From Pararheinheimera marina (lineage in GTDB: Bacteria > Pseudomonadota > Gammaproteobacteria > Enterobacterales > Alteromonadaceae): a stretch of DNA of 64,000 nucleotides. This document shows, in pieces, positions 1 through 9,035 of the stretch; positions within the stretch are counted from its first letter, which is position 1, and every line of letters begins with the position of its first letter. The notes under the pieces are model-generated. The model was given only the letters and a program-made list of their open reading frames with translations, made no database searches and was not told the origin of the DNA. The position numbers were made by a program, and so were the translations under genes. The stretch covers positions 372,001 through 436,000 of the forward strand of contig NZ_JBHSGB010000017.1 of assembly GCF_042654345.1 (NCBI RefSeq). Reading direction: 5' to 3'.

Positions 1-7
1 NNNNNNN

Positions 8-161
8 AAATACTGAGTTGACCTTCAACAACCGAAAAATACTGGACATAACTTTGCTGCTTTAACAGCTGACAATGCAGGTCATAACGATGACCGGATG
101 CCATATCGGCCAGTAAAGCCCGGTTTTCTGCTTGTTTGTTGCCACAGACGGTATCTAACAT
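8..161 (-). CDS. hypothetical protein, 5' part only (runs off left edge)
   Basis: An open frame starts with ATG at 161 and continues through the left end of the readable sequence, giving 51 codons beginning MLDTVCGNKQ. An AGGAG ribosome-binding site lies eight bases before the start, which is why I call it although it is short. It follows the truncated sulfotransferase on the same strand and is probably the next gene of the glycan cluster. No domain can be recognised from the visible part, so no function is proposed. Confidence 0.5.
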
Positions 162-199
162 CCGCAAATCTCCTCATCCAGACTAGGCTAAAACTCAGG

Positions 200-595
200 C
201 TACAACCCTACCGGGCTGAAATCGATATTCGGATAACACTGCGCCATCTGCTTTAAATAATCTTGCAGCTCCTGGCCGAAGGTCTCCCCTCTGCCGACAA
301 TTGCTTTATTTTTCCCGGTAAACCCGACGGCGTCTGTGTGAGTCAGTGCAAGTGCCAGCTCACCGCACAAGGCAAGAACCTGAGAGAAAGTCTCGCCTGG
401 ATTGGCTAACAAATGTTCGTACTTCACCACATGAACATCAAGCTGATGGGATTTTATCGCACTGCTCCAGCCAGCCCAAAAGTGGATATACCATGGCGCC
501 GCATGCATCATAGCGAAACGCATTTTATCTTCCCGGCTAAAACTCAGCCAGGTCCGTTCATCCATCCGTATATCAACAACGTTTGAGCCAGGCCC
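200..595 (-). pseudogene. 5'-truncated sulfotransferase
   Basis: The frame ending at 200 reads like the C-terminal half of a sulfotransferase-type protein: a PWYIHFWAGW segment, then VVKYEHLLANPGETF, which resembles the conserved region after the 3'-phosphate-binding part. The N-terminal P-loop that binds the PAPS 5'-phosphate is absent. Codons before about 595 lie inside the end of the neighbouring CmcI-like gene in another frame and show no homology. The best internal start is ATG at 565, giving 121 aa. It would have transferred sulfate to a sugar, but without the P-loop it is probably inactive. A truncated or divergent but functional protein cannot be excluded. Confidence 0.55.
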
Positions 596-1337
596 CCGGC
601 CAGTGGGTAACATTCTGCTCCAAATTGCTTTCGTTGAATGACCAATGGGGTTGCTCAATAACAAACTCCGGATGTGCATCTGCAAAATCGCGGGCTGCGC
701 ACGTCGGATTATCAGTGAGCCAGCTCTGATGACCACGAGGAACATCGGCAAGATCATGCATGATGCCATCTGTTGCTACGATATATGAACCCGCAGTCAC
801 CAGAGGTGCGTATGCACGTAACTCATTCAAAACGTGAGCATAGCTATGGTTTGAATCCAGAATAACCAATACGTTGTCGGTCGGTTTTACTAATGAAGCC
901 GCCTTTGCTACAACCTCGGAATCAGTTGAACTGCCTTCAATTAAAGTGATCCTTGAAAACAATTCATGCGCCTCTATTGCGGCTCGGTTGTGTGGGCGAA
1001 TTTCAATATCAATACCGATCACATGGCCGTGATTCATTGCCTGCATCAGGCTGGCATAAAACACCAGTGAGCCACCATGCGCCACACCAGTTTCAATAAT
1101 CACATCGGGTTTCAGCCGGTAAATCACTTCTTGGATCCGCAACATATCCTCTGGCAACTGAATCACCGGCCGGCCAAACCAGCTGAAGGTATACTGATAT
1201 TTCTCAGCCCAGCCCACCCGGACCCACTGACGGGAAAGGATTTCAAAAGCCTGTTTTGAATAAAGTGGCCACACCTGCTCAGACTCTTCCTGCAGGACAG
1301 TCAGCAAAGCTGTATCCGTATCAATCGTAATTTTCAC
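573..1337 (-). CDS. CmcI/cephalosporin-hydroxylase-family protein (SAM methyltransferase fold)
   Basis: A 254-residue protein of the family named after cephalosporin hydroxylase CmcI, whose members mostly act as SAM-dependent O-methyltransferases in antibiotic or polysaccharide synthesis. Visible motifs are the glycine-rich SAM loop IETGVAHGGS near residue 73, the acidic IGIDIEIRPHN strand, a DSNHSY segment and the typical family ending PGAWLKR. I place the start at GTG 1337, not ATG 1349, because GGAG lies six bases upstream of the GTG and the GTG overlaps the TGA of the upstream gene in a GTGA arrangement. It is probably a sugar methyltransferase of the cluster; the substrate is unknown. 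Confidence 0.75.
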   Translation of the reverse strand: MKITIDTDTALLTVLQEESEQVWPLYSKQAFEILSRQWVRVGWAEKYQYTFSWFGRPVIQLPEDMLRIQEVIYRLKPDVIIETGVAHGGSLVFYASLMQAMNHGHVIGIDIEIRPHNRAAIEAHELFSRITLIEGSSTDSEVVAKAASLVKPTDNVLVILDSNHSYAHVLNELRAYAPLVTAGSYIVATDGIMHDLADVPRGHQSWLTDNPTCAARDFADAHPEFVIEQPHWSFNESNLEQNVTHWPGAWLKRC

Positions 1338-2503
1338 TGTACACTCCATTCATATAAAGAAACTTTAGATTCACACGCTGCCAGCAGTGTCTCAACTTCA
1401 TGCCGGTAATTCGGGTTCATCAGAATAATACTGGCGATGCCATGCTCAGCTATTTGCGCAGGAGCGATAATCGGATGAGCACTACCGGGTACAAAATGAC
1501 CTTGTTTGTTCGGATTGATATCAATTAAAGCATCAATAAGCCGGGCGTCAGCATCCAGCAAAGAAGCCAGCGTAACCCCTTTGGCGCCAGCCCCCCACAG
1601 CGCAACACGACCTTTTTTTTGACAGCTTGTCAGTAGCTCAGTAATCTGACGCAAAAACACAGCTTCATCCTTTCGATACTTTGCAGCCAGTGCAGGCGTG
1701 ATATTCTCCGGCACAGCTTCTGCGCCATCTGTTTCAGCAACAGTGGCCTCCAGCCACAAATACTGGCTGTTGAATATGTGATTTACGGCGTGGACGCTGA
1801 AGCCGGCTTCGCTGAAAACCCGGCTCAGCGAATGGCGACTGAACAGAGAACAATGTTCATAAAAAAAATCCCACACCACTTTGTTGCTGAGGATCCAGTC
1901 AACACAGGGTGTCTCAAAAAACAACTTGGCGGCAGGCTTACCGGCGATAGCCGCTTTAATGCTCTGCAACAGGGCCAGCGGGGCCGGTACATGCTCAATA
2001 ACATGCCGGCAAATCACCACATCCGCAGGTACATCGGTGCAACTAGCATCGTAATAACACTGGCGAAACTGTAAACGTCCACCTTCATCAGTCAGAGGTC
2101 CTTGATAGCTGGGGTCAAAGCCAACCCCTCTGTTATTGGCCCCCGGGTATGACACCAGCTTGCGCAAAAACAGCCCACTGCCGCAGCCAACCTCAACAAT
2201 GGTGGCATTCTTAACACCGTGTTGCTGGACCAACTGCTCCACCAATGCATCAATGTAGGCGACAAAACATCCGGAGTGATTCTGGCTGTTATCGTAACGG
2301 TCACCGTAACTCAACAGCGATAAATCAAACTGACGATTGAAAACAAAACCACAGTCATCGCAACAATAAAGGTCCAGGTTCCCTTTCGTACAATCCCGTG
2401 CGACGGCTTGGGTCTGCATTACCAGATTCTGATGCACCGGAACCTGCTCGCGCAACACAACAGGGGCCAGCTCACGACCTCGACATACAGGACACTGGAT
2501 CAT
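1334..2503 (-). CDS. SAM-dependent methyltransferase with N-terminal zinc ribbon
   Basis: The 389-aa protein begins with a zinc-ribbon-like segment (CPVCRGRE, then CCDDCGF around residues 48-54). A class I methyltransferase domain follows, with SAM motif VEVGCGSGLFLRKL near residue 103 and CRHVIEHVP as a post-motif. A C-terminal Rossmann-like module (ALWGAGAKGVTLASLL near residue 300) closes it. This is the three-part layout of sugar C-methyltransferases and relatives. It overlaps the upstream gene by one base (TAATG) and the downstream one by four, so it belongs to the same operon. It resembles the gene at 3387 in layout but is quite divergent; the acceptor is unknown. Confidence 0.8.
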   Translation of the reverse strand: MIQCPVCRGRELAPVVLREQVPVHQNLVMQTQAVARDCTKGNLDLYCCDDCGFVFNRQFDLSLLSYGDRYDNSQNHSGCFVAYIDALVEQLVQQHGVKNATIVEVGCGSGLFLRKLVSYPGANNRGVGFDPSYQGPLTDEGGRLQFRQCYYDASCTDVPADVVICRHVIEHVPAPLALLQSIKAAIAGKPAAKLFFETPCVDWILSNKVVWDFFYEHCSLFSRHSLSRVFSEAGFSVHAVNHIFNSQYLWLEATVAETDGAEAVPENITPALAAKYRKDEAVFLRQITELLTSCQKKGRVALWGAGAKGVTLASLLDADARLIDALIDINPNKQGHFVPGSAHPIIAPAQIAEHGIASIILMNPNYRHEVETLLAACESKVSLYEWSVQ

Positions 2504-3390
2504 TAGTGCGGCCTCCGGCTTATCATTTTTTTAATACCTTGTTCTAAGGTGATCTGAGGTGACCAGCCCAAAGCGGCCAGCCGTTGATTGTTTCCGATCA
2601 GATAGGACTCCTGAGCAGGCTGTTCTGACGAAGCCCGAATAAAAGCTGTCGTATCTATCTGCAATAAACGGCCTGCCAGTTCAATCAATTGCTGGATGCT
2701 GATCGCTTGACCAAAACAGACATTAAAACTACCTTCAGCCTGCTTTTTCACCAACGTCAGCAGAGCTCGCGCAACGTCGCTGACATGGATAAAGTCCCTG
2801 ATATGATGCAGTTGAACCTTAAAAAGTGGAGCTTTATTACCGAGAGCATCCAGCAGCGCCGAAATAATCTTGCGCCGATCTTCGGTGGCACCATAAGGTA
2901 AAAACAGTCGTGCCCAGCCTAGGCTAAGCTGATGCTGCGCACAATAATGTCGCAGCAACTGATGCGTAGCATCTTTTGCAGTTCCATATAAAGTATCAGC
3001 TCGGGTTGCGGTCAGATACTCATCACACGGACCTGCACTTTTGCTGTATTCAGCACAGCTACCAGCCACCACTACATGACGCCCACCTGCTCTGGCGAAG
3101 GCATCCACCAACCTGACCGACGCATAGATCCAGGCGACATTGTCCAGCGAACTCCAGAATTTTCCATGCTCTACCTGCCAGGCCAGATGTAATAAATGGC
3201 TGCAACCGGCCGCCTGAAACTGTTCAGTCAGACTCTGCTCCGCCAATAAATCGGCCTGAATAAATTGCGATGAAGCAAAACCTGCTGGTTTAGTACGACC
3301 GACCACCACCACAGAGATCCCTTGCTCCGCTAATAATGGCAACAGCTGGCTGCCGACAAAGCCTGTCGCGCCGGTCAGCATCAGTTTCAT
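2503..3390 (-). CDS. NAD-dependent sugar epimerase/dehydratase (SDR)
   Basis: An extended short-chain dehydrogenase of 295 aa. MKLMLTGATGFVGSQLL at the N-terminus is the NAD(P)-binding GxxGxxG motif, and YGTAKDA near residue 140 is the catalytic YxxxK. The start is ATG 3390, which overlaps the TGA of the upstream C-methyltransferase gene by four bases (ATGA). In this cluster it most likely reduces or epimerises the 4-keto group of the CDP-sugar after C-methylation, the last step of nucleotide-sugar synthesis. That role is inferred from position; the family fold is clear. Confidence 0.8.
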   Translation of the reverse strand: MKLMLTGATGFVGSQLLPLLAEQGISVVVVGRTKPAGFASSQFIQADLLAEQSLTEQFQAAGCSHLLHLAWQVEHGKFWSSLDNVAWIYASVRLVDAFARAGGRHVVVAGSCAEYSKSAGPCDEYLTATRADTLYGTAKDATHQLLRHYCAQHQLSLGWARLFLPYGATEDRRKIISALLDALGNKAPLFKVQLHHIRDFIHVSDVARALLTLVKKQAEGSFNVCFGQAISIQQLIELAGRLLQIDTTAFIRASSEQPAQESYLIGNNQRLAALGWSPQITLEQGIKKMISRRPH

Positions 3391-4610
3391 AAAAAGGTCA
3401 GCTCTGGCACTGCAATCAAAAAACGGCAATGCGCAGGGACCTGGTGTTTCACCTGTTGCATCACTTCGCTGGCCAGATTCCAAGGCAGAATTAACAAGAA
3501 ATCAGGCTCGTCCAGACTCAGTTGTGTAGGAGGGACTATCGGAATATGGCTGCCTGGTAAAAATTTACCTTGCTTTGCTACCGCAGCATCATATACACAA
3601 CCAAGCTGACGTCGTCCAATGTGGGCGTAGTTCAGCAATGTGTTTCCTTTGGCTGCTGCGCCATATGCCATCACTTTCAGCCCCTGCTGCGAACAGTTGG
3701 TAAAAAAATCTGTCAAATCAGCCGCAATTCTGTCGACTTTGTGTTGAAAACCACTATATCCGTCGGCACAAGCCAAACCTGCCGCAACTTCTGCCGCTAA
3801 CAACTCCAAAACAGCTTTCTGTTGAACTCGCGAGTCATCGTGATGGCAAATCCATAACCGCAGACTACCACCGTGTGTTGAAAGCTGTTCGACATTAAAG
3901 ATCCGTAGACCTACGGCGGCAAAAATCTGCCGTGCGCTATACAGCGATAAATACGAATAATGTTCGTGGTAAATGGTATCAAACTGACACAATGTCAGCA
4001 GATTCAATAAATGTGGAAACTCAACACTGGCAGTTCCCTGCTCTGCGAGCAGCAACGCAATACCTGCCACAAAATCATTGATGTCCGGCACATGCGCCAG
4101 CACATTATTGGCAATGATTAAGTCGGCTTTGCGATAGTCGCTGACGAGTGTAGTCGCCAGAGTCTGGCCAAAAAACTCAGACACCACATCAATGCCCAGC
4201 GCTCGGGCTGCCGTAGCAGTGGCGTCTGTTGGTTCCACGCCAAGACATGGTATGCCGGCTGCCAGATAGTTTTTCAGCAGATAGCCGTCATTGGATGCCA
4301 GCTCAACAACAAAACTCTGTGGTCCCAATGAGAGTTTGCTGATACTTGATTGCGCAAACTGTCTGGCATGCTCCAGCCAGCTGACAGATGTCGATGAAAA
4401 ATAAGCATAATCCGCCGTAAACAGTTGTTCTGCTCTGGTAAAGTCTTCGGTCTGCACCAGCCAGCAATGCTGACAGACCCACACTTTGAGCGGATAACTG
4501 GGCTCAAAACTTTGTAAAGCCTGCTCGCTCAGATAGGCATTAGACGGTGGCATCACACCCAGGTCAACCAAAGGCAATGTTAAATCATGCTGACAATGCC
4601 GACATTTCAT
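3387..4610 (-). CDS. NDP-sugar C-methyltransferase (NovU/TylCIII type)
   Basis: A 407-aa protein with the full layout of NDP-4-keto-6-deoxyhexose C-methyltransferases: an N-terminal zinc-binding domain (CRHCQHD at 3-9 and CQHC at about 51-54, with the conserved VMPPSNAYL), a SAM-binding domain (VELASNDGYLLKNYL near residue 101), an IYHEHYSYLS segment containing the histidines seen in the active site of this family, and a C-terminal Rossmann-like module (AYGAAAKGNTLLNY). These enzymes methylate C-3 or C-5 next to the keto group. It overlaps the epimerase gene by four bases (ATGA). With rfbF and rfbG upstream, the likely substrate is CDP-4-keto-6-deoxyglucose or its epimer. Confidence 0.85.
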   Translation of the reverse strand: MKCRHCQHDLTLPLVDLGVMPPSNAYLSEQALQSFEPSYPLKVWVCQHCWLVQTEDFTRAEQLFTADYAYFSSTSVSWLEHARQFAQSSISKLSLGPQSFVVELASNDGYLLKNYLAAGIPCLGVEPTDATATAARALGIDVVSEFFGQTLATTLVSDYRKADLIIANNVLAHVPDINDFVAGIALLLAEQGTASVEFPHLLNLLTLCQFDTIYHEHYSYLSLYSARQIFAAVGLRIFNVEQLSTHGGSLRLWICHHDDSRVQQKAVLELLAAEVAAGLACADGYSGFQHKVDRIAADLTDFFTNCSQQGLKVMAYGAAAKGNTLLNYAHIGRRQLGCVYDAAVAKQGKFLPGSHIPIVPPTQLSLDEPDFLLILPWNLASEVMQQVKHQVPAHCRFLIAVPELTFL

Positions 4611-5170
4611 AAACTAATCCCGTGAAATTGTTGCGGAATAACGGGTAGCTGTAAATCCCGCTCCGACATACTGGTTATCGGTAGCGGCCATTCTATCTTG
4701 AGCCTTGGGTCATCAAAACGAAATCCGGCCTCTGCCTGTGGCTGGTAAAAGGCGCTATGCAGATAAAGCAGCTGCGCATCCGCAGTCAACGTCTGAAAGC
4801 CGTGGGCACAACCTGGCGGGATCAACAACATATTGTTTTCTTCTGCGCTCAGTTCAACGCTGACTGCCTGTAAGAAAGTGACCGAATTCGCGCGCAGATC
4901 GACGGCTACATCAAAAACCCGTCCGGCAATACAGCGAACCAACTTATATTCGGCAAAAGGCGGCAACTGAAAATGCAACCCACGCACAGTGCCTTGCTGC
5001 CGGCTGAAAGAATGATTGACCTGAACAATCTGCTGGCCGGGCAAAAAGCTTTCCAGTTCCTGCTGACAAAACCAGCGACTGAAGCTGCCGCGTGAGTCCT
5101 GATTCGCTTGCGACCGGATCTGCACTACACCCGCTAGCGCGGTTTCGCTTGCTGTCAGTTTATTGCCCAT
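4607..5170 (-). CDS. dTDP-4-dehydrorhamnose 3,5-epimerase-like enzyme
   Basis: A cupin-fold epimerase of the RmlC family, 187 aa, the usual length. Recognisable motifs are DSRGSFSR, VNHSFS, GTVRGLHFQ with the catalytic histidine, FDVAVDLR, IPPGCAHGFQTL and the tail FRFDDPRLKIEWPLP. True RmlC acts on dTDP-sugars; here the neighbours rfbG (16-base overlap upstream) and the C-methyltransferase gene (ATGA overlap downstream) point to a CDP-4-keto-6-deoxyhexose as substrate. It probably epimerises C-3, C-5 or both before C-methylation. There are no RmlA, RmlB or RmlD genes in the window. Confidence 0.85.
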   Translation of the reverse strand: MGNKLTASETALAGVVQIRSQANQDSRGSFSRWFCQQELESFLPGQQIVQVNHSFSRQQGTVRGLHFQLPPFAEYKLVRCIAGRVFDVAVDLRANSVTFLQAVSVELSAEENNMLLIPPGCAHGFQTLTADAQLLYLHSAFYQPQAEAGFRFDDPRLKIEWPLPITSMSERDLQLPVIPQQFHGISL

Positions 5171-6261
5171 CTCAGTCCCTTATCTCTGGCACAGCGAATG
5201 TACTCTGTCAGCTGAGCCTGGCTCAGAATTTCATTGTGCTGATAGAATCTCTGATACCAGAGTGCGGTCATGGCCGCTGCCTGCTCTACATCCCAGACTG
5301 GTTGCCATTGCAGTGCGGTTCTGGCTTTTTCCGTACTCAGGCGCAATAAACCCGCTTCATGCCAGTGCTGCGGATGCGATTCTGTTTCCCATTTAAGCAA
5401 AGGCCAGTGTTGTTGCATCAGTTGCAGTACATCGGCGACTGACTGATTATCCGCCTCCGGTGGGCCAAAGTTCCAGCTGCAAGCCAGCGCGCTGTTCCCT
5501 TGCAGCATGCCGGCGGCGAGCAGCAGATAGCCAGACAAACAGTCCAGCACATGCTGCCATGGCCGCACCGCCAGCGGATAACGCAGTTTCACCGGCCGGC
5601 CACTCTGGCTGGCCCGCACAATGTCGGGGATCAGCCGGTCCGCGGCCCAATCCCCACCACCAATCACGTTGCCGGCTCGGGCGGTTGCCAACAATGGCGC
5701 CTGCGGTGTGCTGAAAAAACTACGGCGATAACTTTGCACCACTAATTCACAGGCAGCTTTCGAAGCGCTGTATGGATCGTGGCCACCCAGTGGTGAGTCT
5801 TCGTTAAATGGACGCCCGGATTCAGGATTTTCATATACCTTGTCGGTTGTCACCGCCAGTATGGCTTTGACAGATGGCTGCTGACGGCAGGCTTCCAAGA
5901 CATGCACTGTGCCCATCACATTCGTATGCCAGTTGGTCAGGGGGGTATGGTAAGACTGCCGGACCAGTGGTTGCGCGGCCAGGTGCAACACCAATTCCGG
6001 CTGCACGGCATCAATAATCCGTTTCACATCGACAAACTGACTGATATCGAGCAAATTATCTTGTTCGGATGGTAGAGGTAAATTCAGCAATTGCCAGTGC
6101 GAAGGTTCAGTATCAGGTGCCAGACTGATACCATACACTTTCGCTCCCAACTGGCTCAGCCACAAGGTCAGCCAACTGCCTTTAAAGCCGTTGTGGCCGG
6201 TGAGTAACACTTTCTTTCCTGAAAAAACACCATTAAAACAGTTATTTACCAGATTTTCCAT
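5155..6261 (-). CDS. rfbG: CDP-glucose 4,6-dehydratase
   Basis: An extended SDR enzyme of 368 aa that converts CDP-glucose to CDP-4-keto-6-deoxyglucose. It shows the NAD-binding motif TGHNGFKGSWL near residue 21, the TTDKVYEN segment typical of CDP-glucose dehydratases, the catalytic YSASKAACE near residue 170 and a NVIGGGDWAADRLIPD block. It overlaps rfbF upstream by 16 bases and the epimerase gene downstream by 16 bases, so the three are translationally linked. Confidence 0.92.
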   Translation of the reverse strand: MENLVNNCFNGVFSGKKVLLTGHNGFKGSWLTLWLSQLGAKVYGISLAPDTEPSHWQLLNLPLPSEQDNLLDISQFVDVKRIIDAVQPELVLHLAAQPLVRQSYHTPLTNWHTNVMGTVHVLEACRQQPSVKAILAVTTDKVYENPESGRPFNEDSPLGGHDPYSASKAACELVVQSYRRSFFSTPQAPLLATARAGNVIGGGDWAADRLIPDIVRASQSGRPVKLRYPLAVRPWQHVLDCLSGYLLLAAGMLQGNSALACSWNFGPPEADNQSVADVLQLMQQHWPLLKWETESHPQHWHEAGLLRLSTEKARTALQWQPVWDVEQAAAMTALWYQRFYQHNEILSQAQLTEYIRCARDKGLRWAIN

Positions 6262-7013
6262 GGCGCCTCACCTGACTGCCACAACGCCTCCAGCTGGTTC
6301 TTGTCCCGCAGTGTATCCATCGCCTGCCAAAAACCATGATGCTGATAAGCATGCAACTGACCCTGTTGCGCCAGTTGCATCAAAGGTTCCCCTTCAAAAG
6401 AATCCGTATCACGATGTAAATAATCAAACACCTCAGGCTCCAACACAAAGAAACCACCGTTGATCCAAGCACCGTCACCGGCGGGTTTTTCCTGAAACTT
6501 TTTCACCAGATTGTGCTCAATGTCCAAGGCACCGTAACGGCCCGGCGGTTGGATAGCAGTCACTGTGGCAGTTTTTCCAGCGACCTTATGCGCTTTCAGC
6601 GTCTGCGCTATATCCAGATCGGACACCCCATCGCCGTAAGTGAAACAAAAAGTGCCGCCGGACAAATAGTTTTGTACCCGACGCAGCCGCCCCCCAGTCA
6701 TACTGTTCTCACCGGTATCCACCAGCGTCACGCGCCAGGGTTCTGCGTGCTCTTCATGTACTTCCATTTGGTTATTGCGCAGGTCAAAGGTGACATCGGA
6801 CATATGCAGAAAATAGTTGGCAAAATACTCTTTAATTACATAGCCCTTATAGCCAAGACAAATCACAAAATCATTGATGCCATGCGCTGAATAGATTTTC
6901 ATGATGTGCCACAGAATAGGCTTGCCACCAATCTCAATCATCGGCTTTGGCCGCAAATGTGACTCTTCGCTAATCCGCGTGCCTAATCCGCCGGCCAGAA
7001 TAACTGCTTTCAT
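6246..7013 (-). CDS. rfbF: glucose-1-phosphate cytidylyltransferase
   Basis: A nucleotidyltransferase of 255 aa, the normal family length, making CDP-glucose from CTP and glucose 1-phosphate. It starts MKAVILAGGLGTRISEES, the nucleotide-binding signature, followed by RPKPMIEIGGKPILWHIM, GYKGYVIKEYF and FTYGDGVSDLD. The longer upstream open frame is rejected because homology begins exactly at this methionine. It is the first step of the CDP-sugar pathway. A 96-base gap separates it from the gene at 7110-9035. Confidence 0.93.
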   Translation of the reverse strand: MKAVILAGGLGTRISEESHLRPKPMIEIGGKPILWHIMKIYSAHGINDFVICLGYKGYVIKEYFANYFLHMSDVTFDLRNNQMEVHEEHAEPWRVTLVDTGENSMTGGRLRRVQNYLSGGTFCFTYGDGVSDLDIAQTLKAHKVAGKTATVTAIQPPGRYGALDIEHNLVKKFQEKPAGDGAWINGGFFVLEPEVFDYLHRDTDSFEGEPLMQLAQQGQLHAYQHHGFWQAMDTLRDKNQLEALWQSGEAPWKIW

Positions 7014-7109
7014 ATCAACGTCTCTGTCTGAAATTCTTTGTTTGCGCATTGCTGATTCTGCAGCCAACAATCTGTCACTTGGCTGTAGCTCAGCAAAAAA
7101 CACACCATA

Positions 7110-9035
7110 TTACAACACCCGGTACAACCGTTTGTCCACGCCAGGCAGGTCCTGCAATGCCCCACAGATCTCTTCAGCAAAAGCCCGTGAGCAGATAATT
7201 ATCGGCAAACTGCAGCTCTGCAGCAGCTGCGGTGACTGAATCGTAACGCCGGCAATCTGCTGCTGCCATTTATGCGGTGCTGAATCAACCACCGCGACAA
7301 CCTGATATCGTTGACGTGTCAATTGTTCGGCAATAAATTCCTGCGCAAGCTGGCCAGCGCCATATAAAATTACTTCGCCGCCGGTTAGCTCTGTACCGTC
7401 TTGGGTTGCAATCACTGCAAAAAGGCGCTGCACTGGCCAGCGCTGGTAACTTTGCGGCCGATAATATTGCAGTAGCTTTTGTTCTCCCTGATTGAGCCCG
7501 ACGCTGTGCTGATGCATTAATTGCATCATTTGCAGCAACACCGGCAAACCACGCTGATACATCCAGCTGTCCAGCAATTGGGTCGGCTGGCCTTGTTGCT
7601 CCATGTGACACAGCAGTTCGGCAGCGATTGACATGGCTTTACGCCAGTAGAGCAACGCCAAAGTTGAATCCTGTAGCTGAACCGGCACTCTTACCAGCGA
7701 CTCCAGCACCAGTAACTGGTAATCCAGTCGCTCTGGCTCTCGTAAACTGGCTGCCAACGCCAGTTTATTAAAAGCCAGCGCCCCCGCAACAGCCTGTTGC
7801 AACACAGTGTCTGTGGTCAACCCGCAATCCAGCGCAAAATAACGCCACTCCGGATGCTTTTGGTCATGCAGTATGAAATGAAGATTATCCAGCAAGTAAC
7901 GGGCAGAGCAGCCAGGATGAAACACCGGGTTGGCAGCAATGAGACCAGCAGGCTCAACGCGGATGTTGTCCAGTTCAGCCTGCACCCGCGTAATCAGTTG
8001 TTCCGCTGTTGTAGCGATAGCCGCGGCCGTGTCTCGGGGTTCTGCCGGCTGATAAACGATTTGCGAACGGCCAGTTACTAACGGGAATAAATGCTCCTGA
8101 TAAACCCGATGACAGATCATCAGTGCACCGGTGCAATAGTCGTCAACATAAGAAGGTGCATCGCTGAAGATAAACCGCGGGTGGCTGGCAAAGGTTTGTC
8201 GGCAGGCAACGACCGCCGGATGGTTTATGTCTGCAGGAAATGGTCGGAATATCAGTTTGTAGTCAGTAAACTGCTCCAGCAATAAAGCAATTGTTGGCCG
8301 TAACTGATGTTGTACCCATGGCATTTCCAGAGCAAGATTCGATATATGATAAATTAACGCCGTATCTGCAGCTGTGCAGTTTTGTCTGCGACGAAAGAAA
8401 TGGTCGTATTTGACAAAACCAAAGGGGATCTCTGCGACAAAAGGCCGGCTATGCTGACGCAGGGTTGATGGATACCGATTGACAAAACTGTCTGACGGCA
8501 TCAGCGGTTGCGGTCTGGCGCTTAATACATAATCAAATTCCAGACAACCACCGTACTCTGTCAGCGTCTTTTTCAGCGGTATATCGACGCCATGTGGTAA
8601 ACCAATTTTAATCAGCTCACAAGGCCAGCTATGCCGGACCGTGAAAATCGACTCCTGCGCAAACAATAGTTGTAAGGCCGTCAGCCGGCCAAATTGGCTA
8701 TCATGACAGACTAACAATGGATAGTCACACCAGCCTTGTCGCAGCAACCATTCTGAATGTTCGCTCGCATCGGTAATAGAAATAATGACCAGCACGTCAA
8801 CCTGATCTGACTGCGTCAATTCGGCCAGCAGCGGCATTAACTGGTGGGCTACTGTACTGGGTTGCAGCCAAATTCCACATTGAGGCCTTTGTAGGGCGCG
8901 CACCTGCAGTAAATCACAATAATAATGCAGCAAACTGTCGAGTAATTGCTCATCACTACCTTGCAGCGATAATTCAAGACGCAAACATAGTTTGGCGAGC
9001 ACCCTTGTTAACTGACTAGCGTCATCATCCAACAT
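7110..9035 (-). CDS. large protein of the glycan cluster, unclassified; C-terminal Rossmann-like module
   Basis: I do not recognise the first two thirds of this 641-aa protein. Residues about 60-400 contain short hydrophobic strands and a pattern (KLIFRPFPADINHP, then DAPSYVDDYCTGALMICHR) that looks faintly like the GT-B fold of CDP-glycerol glycerophosphotransferase-like proteins. Residues about 560-640 carry VILYGAGQLAQEF and VVAVVDSAPHKW, a Rossmann-like nucleotide-binding module also found at the end of three other proteins here. The start overlaps the stop of the upstream glycosyltransferase gene (TAATG). A role in assembling or transferring the sugar is inferred from position only. Confidence 0.7.
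   Translation of the reverse strand: MLDDDASQLTRVLAKLCLRLELSLQGSDEQLLDSLLHYYCDLLQVRALQRPQCGIWLQPSTVAHQLMPLLAELTQSDQVDVLVIISITDASEHSEWLLRQGWCDYPLLVCHDSQFGRLTALQLLFAQESIFTVRHSWPCELIKIGLPHGVDIPLKKTLTEYGGCLEFDYVLSARPQPLMPSDSFVNRYPSTLRQHSRPFVAEIPFGFVKYDHFFRRRQNCTAADTALIYHISNLALEMPWVQHQLRPTIALLLEQFTDYKLIFRPFPADINHPAVVACRQTFASHPRFIFSDAPSYVDDYCTGALMICHRVYQEHLFPLVTGRSQIVYQPAEPRDTAAAIATTAEQLITRVQAELDNIRVEPAGLIAANPVFHPGCSARYLLDNLHFILHDQKHPEWRYFALDCGLTTDTVLQQAVAGALAFNKLALAASLREPERLDYQLLVLESLVRVPVQLQDSTLALLYWRKAMSIAAELLCHMEQQGQPTQLLDSWMYQRGLPVLLQMMQLMHQHSVGLNQGEQKLLQYYRPQSYQRWPVQRLFAVIATQDGTELTGGEVILYGAGQLAQEFIAEQLTRQRYQVVAVVDSAPHKWQQQIAGVTIQSPQLLQSCSLPIIICSRAFAEEICGALQDLPGVDKRLYRVL

Noticed and set aside
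573..769. N-terminal extension of the sulfotransferase frame
   Set aside because: It lies inside the conserved end of the CmcI-like gene in another frame and has no sulfotransferase features.
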